DNA of 64,000 nt, taken from positions 1,302,001-1,366,000 of the forward strand of contig CP150547.1 in the NCBI GenBank assembly GCA_049487715.1, in the 5' to 3' direction. The notes beneath the pieces are model-generated. The model was not told where the DNA came from and searched no databases. It worked only from the letters and a program-made list of their open reading frames with translations. Of this stretch, positions 30,701-37,361 are shown in pieces. Each line of letters begins with the position of its first letter. Position 1 is the first letter of the stretch. A program made the position numbers and the translations under genes. The DNA is from Pycnococcus provasolii. Its lineage: Eukaryota > Chlorophyta > Pseudoscourfieldiophyceae > Pseudoscourfieldiales.

Positions 30701-33463
30701 GGAGAAGTCCCGAAGTCCTTGCGGACGCTCCCTGAGGGGGGGCACATCGGCGGCAATTCTCTCGCATACATCCGAGCAATGCTTAACAAATCCTCCTAGA
30801 AGCTGCGCACCCATGGCATTGAGCGCGTCGCGTGCCGCCGGCAGGAGCTGCATTTTCAGCTTCGAGCAATCGAGACGAAGCAGTCCACACTCACATGCAC
30901 CTCGCACGCGCATCAGCGTCTCGTTCCACTGTCGAATGGTGGAACAATCTTGCACGAAGTCGCCCGCGCTCGGATCGCGTCGTTCGTACGCATCTCTCGT
31001 GTAGCCCAAGGCAAATAGGTGCAGTGCTGATGCTCCCGCGAAGGCTTGAGCAGTCGAGGACTCCTCCGCGCCTTCGTAGTCTCGTTCTAAGCGCGTCACG
31101 ACATCGGAACATATTGCTGGAATATCAATCAAAGTTTCTAGGATAGTGCCAATGGACATTGGGCCAGCCCACTCGCCCTCGCTGTGGAGGCTTCCATCGC
31201 GCGAATGACGCGAGGACCTTGCCGTGTACGGTGGGGAGAAGTGAGACGGAGTCCTTGACACCCTCGCATCGACAGAGTCCCCCTTGGGTGCGCTCGCCCA
31301 GATGCGAGGTGCGGTGCTGAGAAGGGTGGCAATAGTATGGGGAACGTCCTCCACCACGCGCACCAGGTCAACGACGGGCGGATCTGTGATGAGACCACCG
31401 CTCGCCTCGCCAAGCTCGTCAAGATAGCCGACGACGAGGAAGCGAGCACCGCGCGCACGTTCTGGAGCACACACAAGACGACGATATCGGCGAAGGCTTG
31501 CTGTGCCAACGTGCAGAAGCGCGCCCACGACGAATGCGTCAACGAGTCGAACGAGGCGTATGTACGCCTCACGAAGGCGAAGGCTGTCGTCGATGCGCTG
31601 ACTCTGCTGTTCAGCTCGCACGCGCTTGAGGAATAAACTCTTGTCTCTCCATCGCTCGTTTGGTGGTACGTGCTCAAAGCGCTTCGCGCGCTGTTCTCGA
31701 GCACTTAGCAACGCGGGAGCTGCCGCAGATACCTCGGATTCCACCTCGTTGCGCATATGCTCGAGGGTGGCGACGCAAGCGTCGATGGCATCTTTGATGG
31801 TTGTGAGCGCAGCATCCATCTCCGACGTGCGCAGCGCGGCAAAATCCGGCAGCGCAAGCGGTTGAGGGACAGCAGCAACGTCACTTCCTGACGTGCGCGT
31901 CGCAAGGGTGCTCAGACGTTCGACGAGCGTTGGCGTGTCAAGATTTTCGGTAGCAACGGCCACGCCGTTCCCCACAGAGCCGCCGTTGGCGGAAGCGGAT
32001 GCGCCGCCGCTCGCGGCAGTTTCCACGAGCGTAGATTGAGAATCATTCATGGGAATGGATTCGTCCAGCGACGGACTGTCTACCGCGGTCACAACGCCTC
32101 CTTCGCTGCCACCTCCTGCCGTGGTGCTCGAATTGTCCGCATCTCTCACCCACTTGTTTCCCATACGACGCCATATGATCCGCTCGCCACCCTCGGTCGT
32201 GCCATGGCTCAGGGACGCGGCTGCAGCTGCGCACGCACGGCATGACGGTCCAAGCACCGGGTGCAGCATCAGCGCAGATTCGGCAATGCGACGACGGGCG
32301 ACTCGAAATCGTAGCAGTCTCACGACATCGCGCCAATGGTGAAATGGCCGACGCACGGGGAACATCGCGTAGAATGGCAATTTCCGCACCGCGAGAAAGA
32401 TCGCGCGATGTCTCAGCCACTCCTCCAGGGGAAGAACGTCCGTGGGAACTCCTGGTTCCACCGACATGATGCCGTTTGAGCTGACGACGGCATGCTTGTC
32501 GCCGTTGAGAACCGCGCTAGCCGGAACGACGGTGAGACTGTACGGATCGTAACGTGCGAACGGGTCACCGAAAGCGCTCTCGACGCAGTGCAAGCACCTT
32601 GGGAGCGCCGAGGCTGCCGCGGCGGGTGCAATGTCACGCACGAGACTCGGGTCAGGAGGGAGCGTCGTCGGCTTGGCAGGCTCGACGCCGAGCTCCACGG
32701 CGTGCATGCGGTTCTCGAACTCGTTCTCTCTTATGTTGAGAAAGTATCTCACAGCCTGTTCACCCGTGCGCACGCCGTCAGGCAGCTCGGCTGTGGCAGC
32801 TCCGACGCGTCTTGTGATGGCTGCCGCGCGCTCGAGAGGCGAAGGTCTAGAAAGGTGTAGTGGCGGCGGCAGCGGCGGCGCAGACGAGCTCGCGAGGTGC
32901 GTGCGGAACGACGGCTCTCCGCCCACGCCGAGGATCTGTGCGTCGTCGTCGTGAGCGAGCAAGCTCGTTGGATGCGCGCCTGCTGGCAGGAACCCCATGC
33001 TCTGCGTGGTGGTGAGAGCCGGAAGGTCCTCGATGGTGACTTCCCTTGCCACCGTGTGTTCGTCGAACGTCTCCAGGAGCGCCGCGTCGAGGTGCGGCGG
33101 CGCCACGACGGGCGGCAGCGCGAGCGCGTCGATGCGGTCGAGGTCGATTTGCGTCTCGGGCATCGGTGGCTGGATGATCTCTGTCACGGGCCTTGGACTC
33201 GGCTCCATGGCCTTGTATAGCCGGTCCTTTCTCTCCGCCAGCGCCGGGTTGCTGGTGACGCCGCGCGTCGTCTTCGTGTGCAAGGCGAGCGTAGGCGACG
33301 CGTGACTGCTCGCCGCCGCGGCTGCGGCTGCGGTTGCCTCTGTCACTGGATACAGGACGGACATGACGTCCGGTATCGCCTTCATGTGGTCTGTGCTGCC
33401 CATCTTCTTCCTCTTGTTCGGGCTCATTGCGGCCGCGTCTGCTTTGCTGCGCGCGGAGGACAT
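18719..33463 (-). CDS. Dynein heavy chain with degenerate AAA1 (predicted non-motor)
   Basis: One uninterrupted frame of 4,914 codons. The N-terminal half carries axonemal-type tail features (around residue 300, DPYSLTVVPASAV) and the linker region. AAA1 begins at YGFEYLGDMP (about residue 1682), but where the P-loop GPAGTGKT is expected the sequence is GVSASRYGSAAGT (about 1716), and where Walker B CFDEFNRI is expected it is GVVPRAELL (about 1770); the downstream LSVVAQT is intact. AAA2 keeps GPAKVGKS (about 2031) and WIVFDG, with an acidic insert between them. AAA3 keeps GAADSGKS (about 2508) and FYFIDD. AAA4 has GNAGTGRR, with Lys replaced by Arg (about 2943). The coiled-coil stalk and microtubule-binding domain are well conserved (about 3155-3460, core DLAEVRSFVNPPQLV). 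AAA1 hydrolysis drives dynein motility, so this protein probably binds microtubules without moving. The gene is divergent from the NEK kinase gene. Confidence 0.9.
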   Translation of the reverse strand: MSSARSKADAAAMSPNKRKKMGSTDHMKAIPDVMSVLYPVTEATAAAAAAASSHASPTLALHTKTTRGVTSNPALAERKDRLYKAMEPSPRPVTEIIQPPMPETQIDLDRIDALALPPVVAPPHLDAALLETFDEHTVAREVTIEDLPALTTTQSMGFLPAGAHPTSLLAHDDDAQILGVGGEPSFRTHLASSSAPPLPPPLHLSRPSPLERAAAITRRVGAATAELPDGVRTGEQAVRYFLNIRENEFENRMHAVELGVEPAKPTTLPPDPSLVRDIAPAAAASALPRCLHCVESAFGDPFARYDPYSLTVVPASAVLNGDKHAVVSSNGIMSVEPGVPTDVLPLEEWLRHRAIFLAVRKLPFYAMFPVRRPFHHWRDVVRLLRFRVARRRIAESALMLHPVLGPSCRACAAAAASLSHGTTEGGERIIWRRMGNKWVRDADNSSTTAGGGSEGGVVTAVDSPSLDESIPMNDSQSTLVETAASGGASASANGGSVGNGVAVATENLDTPTLVERLSTLATRTSGSDVAAVPQPLALPDFAALRTSEMDAALTTIKDAIDACVATLEHMRNEVESEVSAAAPALLSAREQRAKRFEHVPPNERWRDKSLFLKRVRAEQQSQRIDDSLRLREAYIRLVRLVDAFVVGALLHVGTASLRRYRRLVCAPERARGARFLVVGYLDELGEASGGLITDPPVVDLVRVVEDVPHTIATLLSTAPRIWASAPKGDSVDARVSRTPSHFSPPYTARSSRHSRDGSLHSEGEWAGPMSIGTILETLIDIPAICSDVVTRLERDYEGAEESSTAQAFAGASALHLFALGYTRDAYERRDPSAGDFVQDCSTIRQWNETLMRVRGACECGLLRLDCSKLKMQLLPAARDALNAMGAQLLGGFVKHCSDVCERIAADVPPLRERPQGLRDFSLWFEQQRTHFEGGNANAQAIADTETSNTFRSLLDVLDPAKVEQSESHNDKFVEALNMYQKAANQAEMWATSYSATARGELEVHTRSLCDYVRALLKNMRSGPAVAFSPPGDTAVIDSATEAIEGAAARLEDLGASVDEACHFQRILGVAELTELHQLLEAAQTILQSRRALWFAIKDWRAFGDVVRRLNVLRDPPLEHGMTTRQTETIETAVRYLLDLREGADVSAPDCRLEEETSLLEKMHAELKDWGFAKRSLEMLSDPAIERRHILKLLQDLRAFIFTESGEQVLVRDDATSLEVLRTMPAFREGHIMQDVLEAAQGEHRMQAELTQMRENLHGMTIMFADEPSNGVRCMSNLQELEVATVDMEETLSVMERSVYLAGVIEAYGLTRGDVLHARSNLQIAVSCQEEWSFLVRYLSMPGLPVYSQTLRLEFDVLHNEFRAALLEAGAHPNIYAGRAGKASMSPNESGAATPASHNVFVRLEKLSEELRGMRQMLKNLLAPVRAACPRLFLIPDDELLMAIASLEPRGRAVNALLPRVLGGVESLATSGGVGGGGRRIVAVHSAGGEAVELIGEGIFAGTGRKLEEWLDALIVDVRKTLSERATECMASVNTLPPDQWIARFPLQCITIVDSCVWTQTCSKALRKVESGENPRALKLLVDHATSRMASLGEELRASFLDSHRPRTDVRHRGSARRRETYRRLISAGISHRDVASSLAALSESGADAEHWNAMFSMTPRYYWDEDVNDCTVCVGERTALPYGFEYLGDMPTVLGIMSDRHACHVAAALGDSHMVGVSASRYGSAAGTVDEIACAFGRITAPLCLHSSEGAAATAGRWARAVAYSEGMWGVVPRAELLEPGALSVVAQTLYNMLTVERNVDPDGPTTGFVPTGGKWAAGELACFVCLGSEAKPRAPLSEFLTWLCRPVTVVPPSPSAIVEVALRKAGFFGADVAARKLTAFLAFIESTLPPEAAAQCARVSNVRAIVASVKARSEKIMDICARKNLTSPPQDSMFDGSAALHDALVHVILPGMKIENRAACVGGIAEVFGIVRTASDIDDAVEMKASVETALDVSDGRLQNYGAVDREALVSCAVSLMQALCVRPVVAVVGPAKVGKSAVVAAAAQACLHLPSPETVKVQRIHHASVSAYAVLGVPGLAREDSAWSNGVIKPLLSTTKSLGGSTQNTVSGDDEDEHAKEEEASELTEDATTRTDTTSNPRTSKASIRAAKYARRDWIVFDGPASGAPAEALGQLVAAPHFSTMWGEGSMRMSADIKALPRFILETTHLGDASPALITELNVVHMHPEDLAFGAPERIAHRIALRLVDQHPAVASEFGGNFSSNVEGLKQSTAVETPLSRAILVALPSIVRERRRLARHGMATDANKAPGVRAADPGRALLIPRAMDDERNGSERSIVAEESVAYPEDARYVERIGELLCATLEGLSAPSQESNGSASHSATEFGAFIAASVYICAAAVLVGGLGSEEVSALDELLRRHACRDGPGSLPASLLPDNSVQGGFAGICVDSEARTLIPWASIDSGLFDTIAAPRLGVFTADSIVVLTPNARRARWMIKASLEQCRSTIVIGAADSGKSVLSQLALGDIERRNITRGYAYATPRVIVHHDSAVHSPKQLWDSLASRVLEFGAGGNVGPSLGKECFYFIDDVHLAAQMPDAATRDESGAVCEWLRALSSGEMLCDQSNGTWHIQWNMTCLAAGRPFASSVAAAHHGESAPRFAYAMDCVHLTPGGVDDVHHNDLSPIFLSRILHGLTRSPALHADTWTQNLARDLAGALPSCVVAAKNLCATPAIAMAVAIDFKCVGAIADGLANAYALHQTRMSSTDRLKLDSDLAAAICVESAYELSGRVSTATACSAGLNSESGEIGYVSASKDLETTIFTVMKDIGLVRRAGNSMPFSVISAMRCAEPVDATDRSLYAPPIPASMPKWTLNLEDAMDEIISSRDEERRKLRASDILTKRNESPAEDWDLSAAHELPGAIERAIILSRVLAANVGGRGSHVVLVGNAGTGRRAATLAASAMMHIPFIEAEDGSIDASVRASEIAAASKDGAVLFLDGASAPARRIAAHIILNGHNGLENGKLQSFDQVRVVLEVTPADYGANNPHAPCFGFWGNPDILVLARNAKILCTDAFSDDTMLDALDRAVEEHASTLIEEDNFKFAESKCEKLNVRTISNILMSLHKAAEVEYAVEASEMRGSDTCASQFGLFSGRSVQLARTLGILHAARRKTLRAEITNIKQSLKQAQLADTERDEVSESLKSKAPELLGTSSKMQRVVAELASAAKDTDNMRIAINEEEARIGKVNEQVRNARSQAEAELAAASASLDRALVGCFDLEGNADLAEVRSFVNPPQLVKSVLFAVLLLLDEDLSWPNARRVLNESKPFFAKRLEALDRNAIEPSKLRALQQYVQQESFTPDAVAQSSQAARAVCEWVLAIDRYARTKVAADEKERRLADAEAKVAHALNLLGGRRAALEVAEGHVTALERRLREGERQQRNLDEFRKAQEAKMDQLRDFFNVLDPMRARWDKVLSEKTAAYERLDADTMLAAAAATYCGALAESTRVALVGRFVETLKRFDMDPRDECAASPLVAFVGENTIARHVPFEVPAARDVQCREDLITAGISSQRVVLLDADGEAMHIFMALHASMGQPKFVSIYDPDVNGRISQCVRNGQLIFVLLDSPRGPCPLPLLSSLRLDELSPDGDYDGMASQGNVDMGDLGESEGKPTLSRAITGLARHGVKGRVLLYARSASSIGYAAAPFFTVIRFRPSHRRVLDALESTARLRIDPESEEQLQNHRLSAERDERFVQTSESRISLLLARAGADVWEDTPLVARLNKAVRRVCLTRGRLDASRAAIAELEVRSRGAKMAGEAASCVYHGLQALSRIDPTFTISLEHFLPIFRKAVSGAVEAAAAGETPEHRILLADDVPGRDLAADAAFRLFSSMAHRLDDQDVDMFALVVSLRLAHDRGECSPEELRYVSRILTPEQMSALDEASMLGSVGVDPDGVIDSRLGSLAIESAKQLASQYPVKCAIESVPGSLLSDKEAWEPAIAALPGYSLPEQYAGALTPVQKFALRCALAPHALVSHAEEFTASYVSRVPDQSATASLLEASDEAWQAKHPLLIHAADAADESCASAVMRSAFIRRASIAHRGTRVVVLSLGDRRSLPELESALHEAAREGNWVVLQHAHLAPTWCHMLAAMLQLSPAEGGIALTESAKHTALYSRTATTLLRDAFADAVGSGTKAEAGQVDRRRTVHPGFRLFITTPTEMLPSIPGVLRNLCTTFCVCPPKELLSRTMRCYIELGIHGAPPAAANTTYPGAADNALVQDLFAEVLPGVASASGTMTPDGAPIDDAMSLRLRLAMLSLAFTFSALNLRARRSRGLLLGPVTPASDASAHAGSLAWSGMEFVVAARTLRTHMRVLANAEPEEDSRGSIGSIGSPGSSPGGSPEIRRDTEDHSDHHTLGEKLVTRLYDSAFAPRADALGQFARTEVEAALCHIVSSDALGSGYPLAAESVPAWDVDVADTTKPPSTPATAAPADFVPTSGFASLSNALSRLISVVIGDDPGNVLFPQGGRPDARFAAAESRYLLANMRHFAPALRCGYAIHDPADQQSRPPAAIETAAAESSADVARPAVLVDGHALMQAASRLHKLRDAACLAMDAHYNASGGGESGARIVRHHARRFWSAEGAACIETFDGAINALAQYEAARSGTIPATGQHGEIRKSLLRGETPEGWLMLPPGGFSPPLHKWFTASQQRIAQLADAALPQTSATTEETVGDAHSVRLGLLAFPSLLLSAHTMDVGMVPGRATRELSYMITGLEEKPPCDPSSGGRALLIRDARLVGARIDAMRACLMRGGFDYNGTEALSHVWFVPRRHTDDTLLEINDTAVERPRWKKLGQRSKSRNTSAGSVDVRRIDVYFSPNSHVTPGPLHDPDVVADGTNVTLPSRASAIFCAKFAAHIRPEHFAAE

Positions 33464-34369
33464 GATGCCCTCAAGGCTGCGTCGTTCCGCGGGGTTCGCC
33501 AGGCCCAGACCGGTAAGGCTGCGTCCTGCAACGTTAAGGTTAGTTAGCCCCTCAGGTGTCAGGTGTGCCCTTCTCGACCAAAGGCTGCGTGCGACCGTGC
33601 AATCGTGCGTCCGTGCCCCTCGCCTGACTGCCTCCTGCTGTCCTGCAAGGCTTCTGAACTCCTCCTTTTCCGTGCAGTGGTAGAGTGCCTAGAGTGCAGT
33701 GGTCAAAGCCTCAAAGGCCACCCCAACGGGGATACAGGTGGTCACTTCCTTTTGACGTCCGACGACCGGGTAAGGTACGCCTCGCTCCTTGCGCCTCTCC
33801 TTCGGTTTTCCAAGAAGAGCCGTTGAAAGGTTGAAAGCAGTTGAAGGACATCCCAAGAGTCGCCTTCCACAAGAGGAAGGCGAGCGAGACGGTTGGGGTT
33901 TCGCTGTGCTTCCAACCCCTCAAAAGAGGCAAGAGGCAAGAACCCGGCACAGTCCTGGCACAGTCTCTGGCACAGTCAGGCACAGTCAGGCACAGTCCCA
34001 GACCAAGGTCCCATGGCCTGTGCGAGGAGGTTCCACGACGCATCCCGTGATTGGGCTTGAGGCGCCATTGGATGACTCCCTCCCTGCGAGGGGAACGTAG
34101 GAGCCTGTGCCGCGTGTCCGTGGGTCGGAGGGGAGGGGGAAGGGGAGGGGAAGGGGGAACAAAGGGGGGCCGGGTTCATTCGAAGAGTTGACCAGGCTCC
34201 CTCCCTGTCAGTCTGTGGGTTTGGTCGATTGTTAAACTCGCTGTCCCCGTCTGGCTGTCTGGAACCCCTGTTCTTGTTCTTGTTCTGTCCCCTCCCCCCG
34301 GGGGCAGGTTTGACCTTTTCTTCCTCCCCCCCTCATTCCTGCCCACACGGACGGCGCACGCAAGACGCG
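33464..34369. promoter_or_regulatory. Divergent promoter region between dynein and NEK kinase genes
   Basis: This 906-bp spacer contains no recognisable gene. It holds five GGCACAGTC units of 10-11 bp at about 33949-33999, G-rich tracts near 34125-34170 and a weak GTTAAGGTTAG telomere-like motif near 33532. It is the only candidate promoter for both genes. Confidence 0.45.
33949..33999. repeat. Short tandem repeat of GGCACAGTC
   Basis: Five imperfect units spaced 10-14 bp apart within the dynein/NEK divergent promoter. Confidence 0.5.
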
Positions 34370-36371
34370 ATGGCCACCTTCGGCATGGCGAACCACAACC
34401 TGCAGCACAACAACAACGAACGAGAACTCATGCGCCGCTTCGAAGTGCAGAAGTTCCTCGGAAAGGGCTCGTACGGATCAGTGTACGTATTCTACACCGG
34501 GGGACGCACGCGCATCGGACGTGCCTCGCCGCTCTCACAAGAAACGAAACAACCACTCACTTCCCTCTCCTCTTCGCAGGTTCCGCGTTCGGCGCGTGTC
34601 CGACAACAAGACCTACGCGCTCAAGGAGACGAATGTCAGGCACATGGGACAGGCGGAGCGTAACGACGCTGTTAACGAAATTCGACTCCTCGCATCCATC
34701 AGAAACACCTTCGTCGTCGGATACCACGAGGCGTTCATCGACGGAAACAGACTTTGCATTGTCATGGAGTGCGCAAAGAACGGCGACCTCAGCAAGGCGA
34801 TACGAAAGAGGGCGGCACAGAGAAAGCCGCTGCCGGAGGACCTCGTCTGGTGCTATCTTATACAGATTGCGTGCGCCGTATCGGCGCTACACTCGCAGAG
34901 AGTCCTACACCGCGACATTGTACGTCTATCTCTTCTGATTTGCTTTTCCAACTATGTGTTCGCAAGTGGACATGAAACCAGAAAACGCTAACCACCCACG
35001 ACCAATGGCAACAAACACAACGCAAACCAAACGCTCACACAGAAAACAGCCAACGTGCTTCGCTTCTCGAACGAGGTGGTCAAACTCGGTGACCTGGGCG
35101 TGGCCAAGCTCATGAAGTCCGCAATGACGCACACGCAGATTGGAACGCCGCACTACATGCCGCCAGAGCTGTGGCGAAATCGGCCGTATAGTTTTTCCTC
35201 CGACATTTGGGGGCTCGGCTGCGTTATTTTCGAGATGTGCACATTCCACGTTCCATTCGACGCGCGGTCGCTGTCAGAGCTGCGCTACAAGGTTCTTCGC
35301 GGACGCCCTCCACCCATCCCCACTTCGTACTCTGCCGAACTCGCGACGCTTGTGCGTCGTTGCCTGGAGCCAGAGGCATCCAACCGACCTACTGTCGAAG
35401 ACATTCTTGCAAGCTCAGCTGTGAGGCGGCGTATTCACTGCGTACCAGAGGAGGTTCGAAGTCACGTTGAGGCGCAGATGTGCGGACAACCGCCACCGTC
35501 TGCGGCACCGTCAACTGCACTTTCGCGCGCACCGAGCGTCGCTTCAAACGCGTCGTCGATGATGGAAACTATCAAGGTGCCAAAGAATATTCGCATGTTG
35601 TCGAGGCGACTGCCAGCCGCCTTCTATCCGTCAGAGTCGGGCAGTGATGATGCAAGGCCTAAGCCACGGGCCGTTTCGCAGCTTGCCGATCTTCCTTCCA
35701 TCACGTGCGACAGCAACCGCAGTAGCCCTGGGCCACAGAACATGCCGCCAATATCCAGCAAGGCGAACGATCAGGCTAGGGGTCAGAGAAATGTATCTTC
35801 GCAACAGCAGCAGGCGCAGCAGCAGCACGGTAAGAATGCCGTGCCATCGCGCGGTGCTGCGGCAAGGCACAGTGCCCCCGATCCTCCAGTTGCGAACGAG
35901 AGGCAGCTCCGTAAGCTTGACGGCGTGCGTGAGCGTGCTCAGCTGCCGCGCCTTGCGGCGTTGCCAGAAAATGGCCAGGTGCCGAATCATCGCCCGCAGC
36001 CGCTGCAAACACGCAATCAATACCCCAACGCAAATCATTTGGCAGGTGCTCGCGCGCAGCCGCAGCCGCTCAAGCTGCCGCCTGGCGTGTATGCGGCATA
36101 CGCGCCGGAGTCGCGCAGACATAGCCGGGGCAGTGCCATTGCACGCAGCGAACCGTCGGCGCTGCGCACTGCTGGGATCAAAAGCCGTCAATCTCAAGCC
36201 CCACCACTGTGGGCTGCATCAAAAGCATCCAAGGCAAGCAGCATCTGGAGCCAGGCTGAGCAATACGGCGGTTTAGATCATCGTGGCGTCGCCCCGGGCG
36301 TCGTGCTGCACCATCACCCCGAACGCGTAGCGCCGTCGCACGTCCCTGCAAGCCGTCAGCGCCGGTGGTGA
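34370..36371 (+). CDS. NIMA-related (NEK) serine/threonine kinase
   Basis: Three exons rebuilt by eye: 34370-34482, 34580-34919 and 35043-36371, with GT..AG introns of 97 and 123 bp; the phases fit (2 and 0). The spliced protein is 593 aa. The kinase domain opens with FLGKGSYGSVFRVRRVSDN, followed by the VAIK-type lysine in YALKE. The catalytic loop is HRDIKTANVL, rejoined across intron 2. The metal site is DLG in place of DFG, as is common in NEKs. The activation segment is GTPHYMPPELW. The C-terminal 300 residues are Gln/Pro/Ala-rich and disordered. NEKs act in mitosis and in cilium length and stability. The DLGVAKLM and PHYMPPE motifs support the NEK family over other kinases. Confidence 0.85.
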
Positions 36372-36695
36372 GAACAGGGATGCGGTGGTGACTTTGGACG
36401 CGCAAACGACACACGGGCGGTGAACGACAAATAATAAATTGTTTTCTTCTTTCCAAATAAGATAATAAAAAGTTAAAAGTATGTAATAAGAAGTGACACA
36501 CCCAAAACGAGTAGTTTATAAAACTTCTTTTGTTCAGCGCGCGCCATTTTCCTAATCTCTTCCCTTGCAAGCGTGCAAGTGCAGGTCACGTTTCACGAAC
36601 GAACCTTGATCTTTCTTCCCCTACGGGGATAACCCTAACCCTAATTCCAATGCTAATTTTTTTGTCTTGGACGGCCACCACAACCACTCGCGTGA
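36372..36695. other. Intergenic region with telomere-like promoter motif
   Basis: AT-rich 3' flank of the kinase (a TGTAA occurs near 36482), then a CCCTAACCCTAA motif at 36631-36644, 52 bp before the next ATG. No gene seen. Confidence 0.45.
36631..36644. promoter_or_regulatory. Telomere-like CCCTAA motif
   Basis: Two CCCTAA units upstream of the membrane-protein gene at 36696. Confidence 0.45.
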
Positions 36696-37325
36696 ATGCA
36701 TGTCGGGTCGCTTCGCGTTCGTGGTGGTCGGGTCGCCTTGCGCGCACACGCCGTCCGCACTCGCGCCTCGTCGTCGCGTTCGCAGTCGAATGCAGCAGGC
36801 ACGCCGTCACCAGATGACAGTCGCGGTGACCGTCCACCTCCCCCTCTTCGACGGAGCAAGGCGGCGGCTGGTGTGCTCGTAGCGGCGGCGGCTGTGGCTT
36901 TTGCAGCAAGCGCTTCGTCGTCGTCAGTGCAGGTGCCACTTCCAACGCTGTGGCGTGGTTGGCTCACGCCCAGACTACCCACCCTACCATCACCCGCGGC
37001 CGTTGTCACGTCGCTTGCCTACATCGCCGCAATCTTTCTTATCGTCGCGGGTGCACATAGGCTCGGAGGACCCACCGCCGGCGATGCCGCAAGCTTGACG
37101 TGTGCAATGGCACCCATTGCCTTGTTCGAGCCAATGGTTTCACCTTGTATCTTTGGCATCGCAGTGTCAGCCTATCATCGAAATCGACGCGCGCAGCGCA
37201 GGTGGACGTTGGCAATGGTTGGCGTTCTCGCTGGCAGCGTGCTGCACTACACGAAGCACAGGTGGTTCCACCCCCTAGTTGAATTTGTGGGTCGCGTGTT
37301 GTCCACAGCGACGCTCGGAATGTGA
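36696..37325 (+). CDS. Small membrane protein of unknown function, possibly organellar
   Basis: 209 aa, single exon. The ATG at 36696 directly follows an in-frame TGA, so it is the first possible start. The first 55 residues are Arg/Ser/Ala-rich with few acidic residues, resembling a plastid or mitochondrial presequence. Hydrophobic segments follow at about residues 57-75, 100-120, 130-155 and 170-185, giving three or four membrane spans. No family was recognised. A TGTAA lies 18 bp after the stop. It converges on the BioF gene with 36 bp between the stops. Confidence 0.6.
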   Translation: MHVGSLRVRGGRVALRAHAVRTRASSSRSQSNAAGTPSPDDSRGDRPPPPLRRSKAAAGVLVAAAAVAFAASASSSSVQVPLPTLWRGWLTPRLPTLPSPAAVVTSLAYIAAIFLIVAGAHRLGGPTAGDAASLTCAMAPIALFEPMVSPCIFGIAVSAYHRNRRAQRRWTLAMVGVLAGSVLHYTKHRWFHPLVEFVGRVLSTATLGM

Positions 37326-37343
37326 CGATCAAAACACATACAC

Positions 37344-37348
37344 TGTAA
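37344..37348 (+). terminator. TGTAA polyadenylation signal
   Basis: TGTAA 18 bp after the membrane-protein stop. A second, opposite TGTAA (37351-37355, minus strand) overlaps the 3' end region of BioF, so the two converging transcripts share a tiny terminator zone. Confidence 0.4.
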
Positions 37349-37361
37349 TCTTACATGCAAA

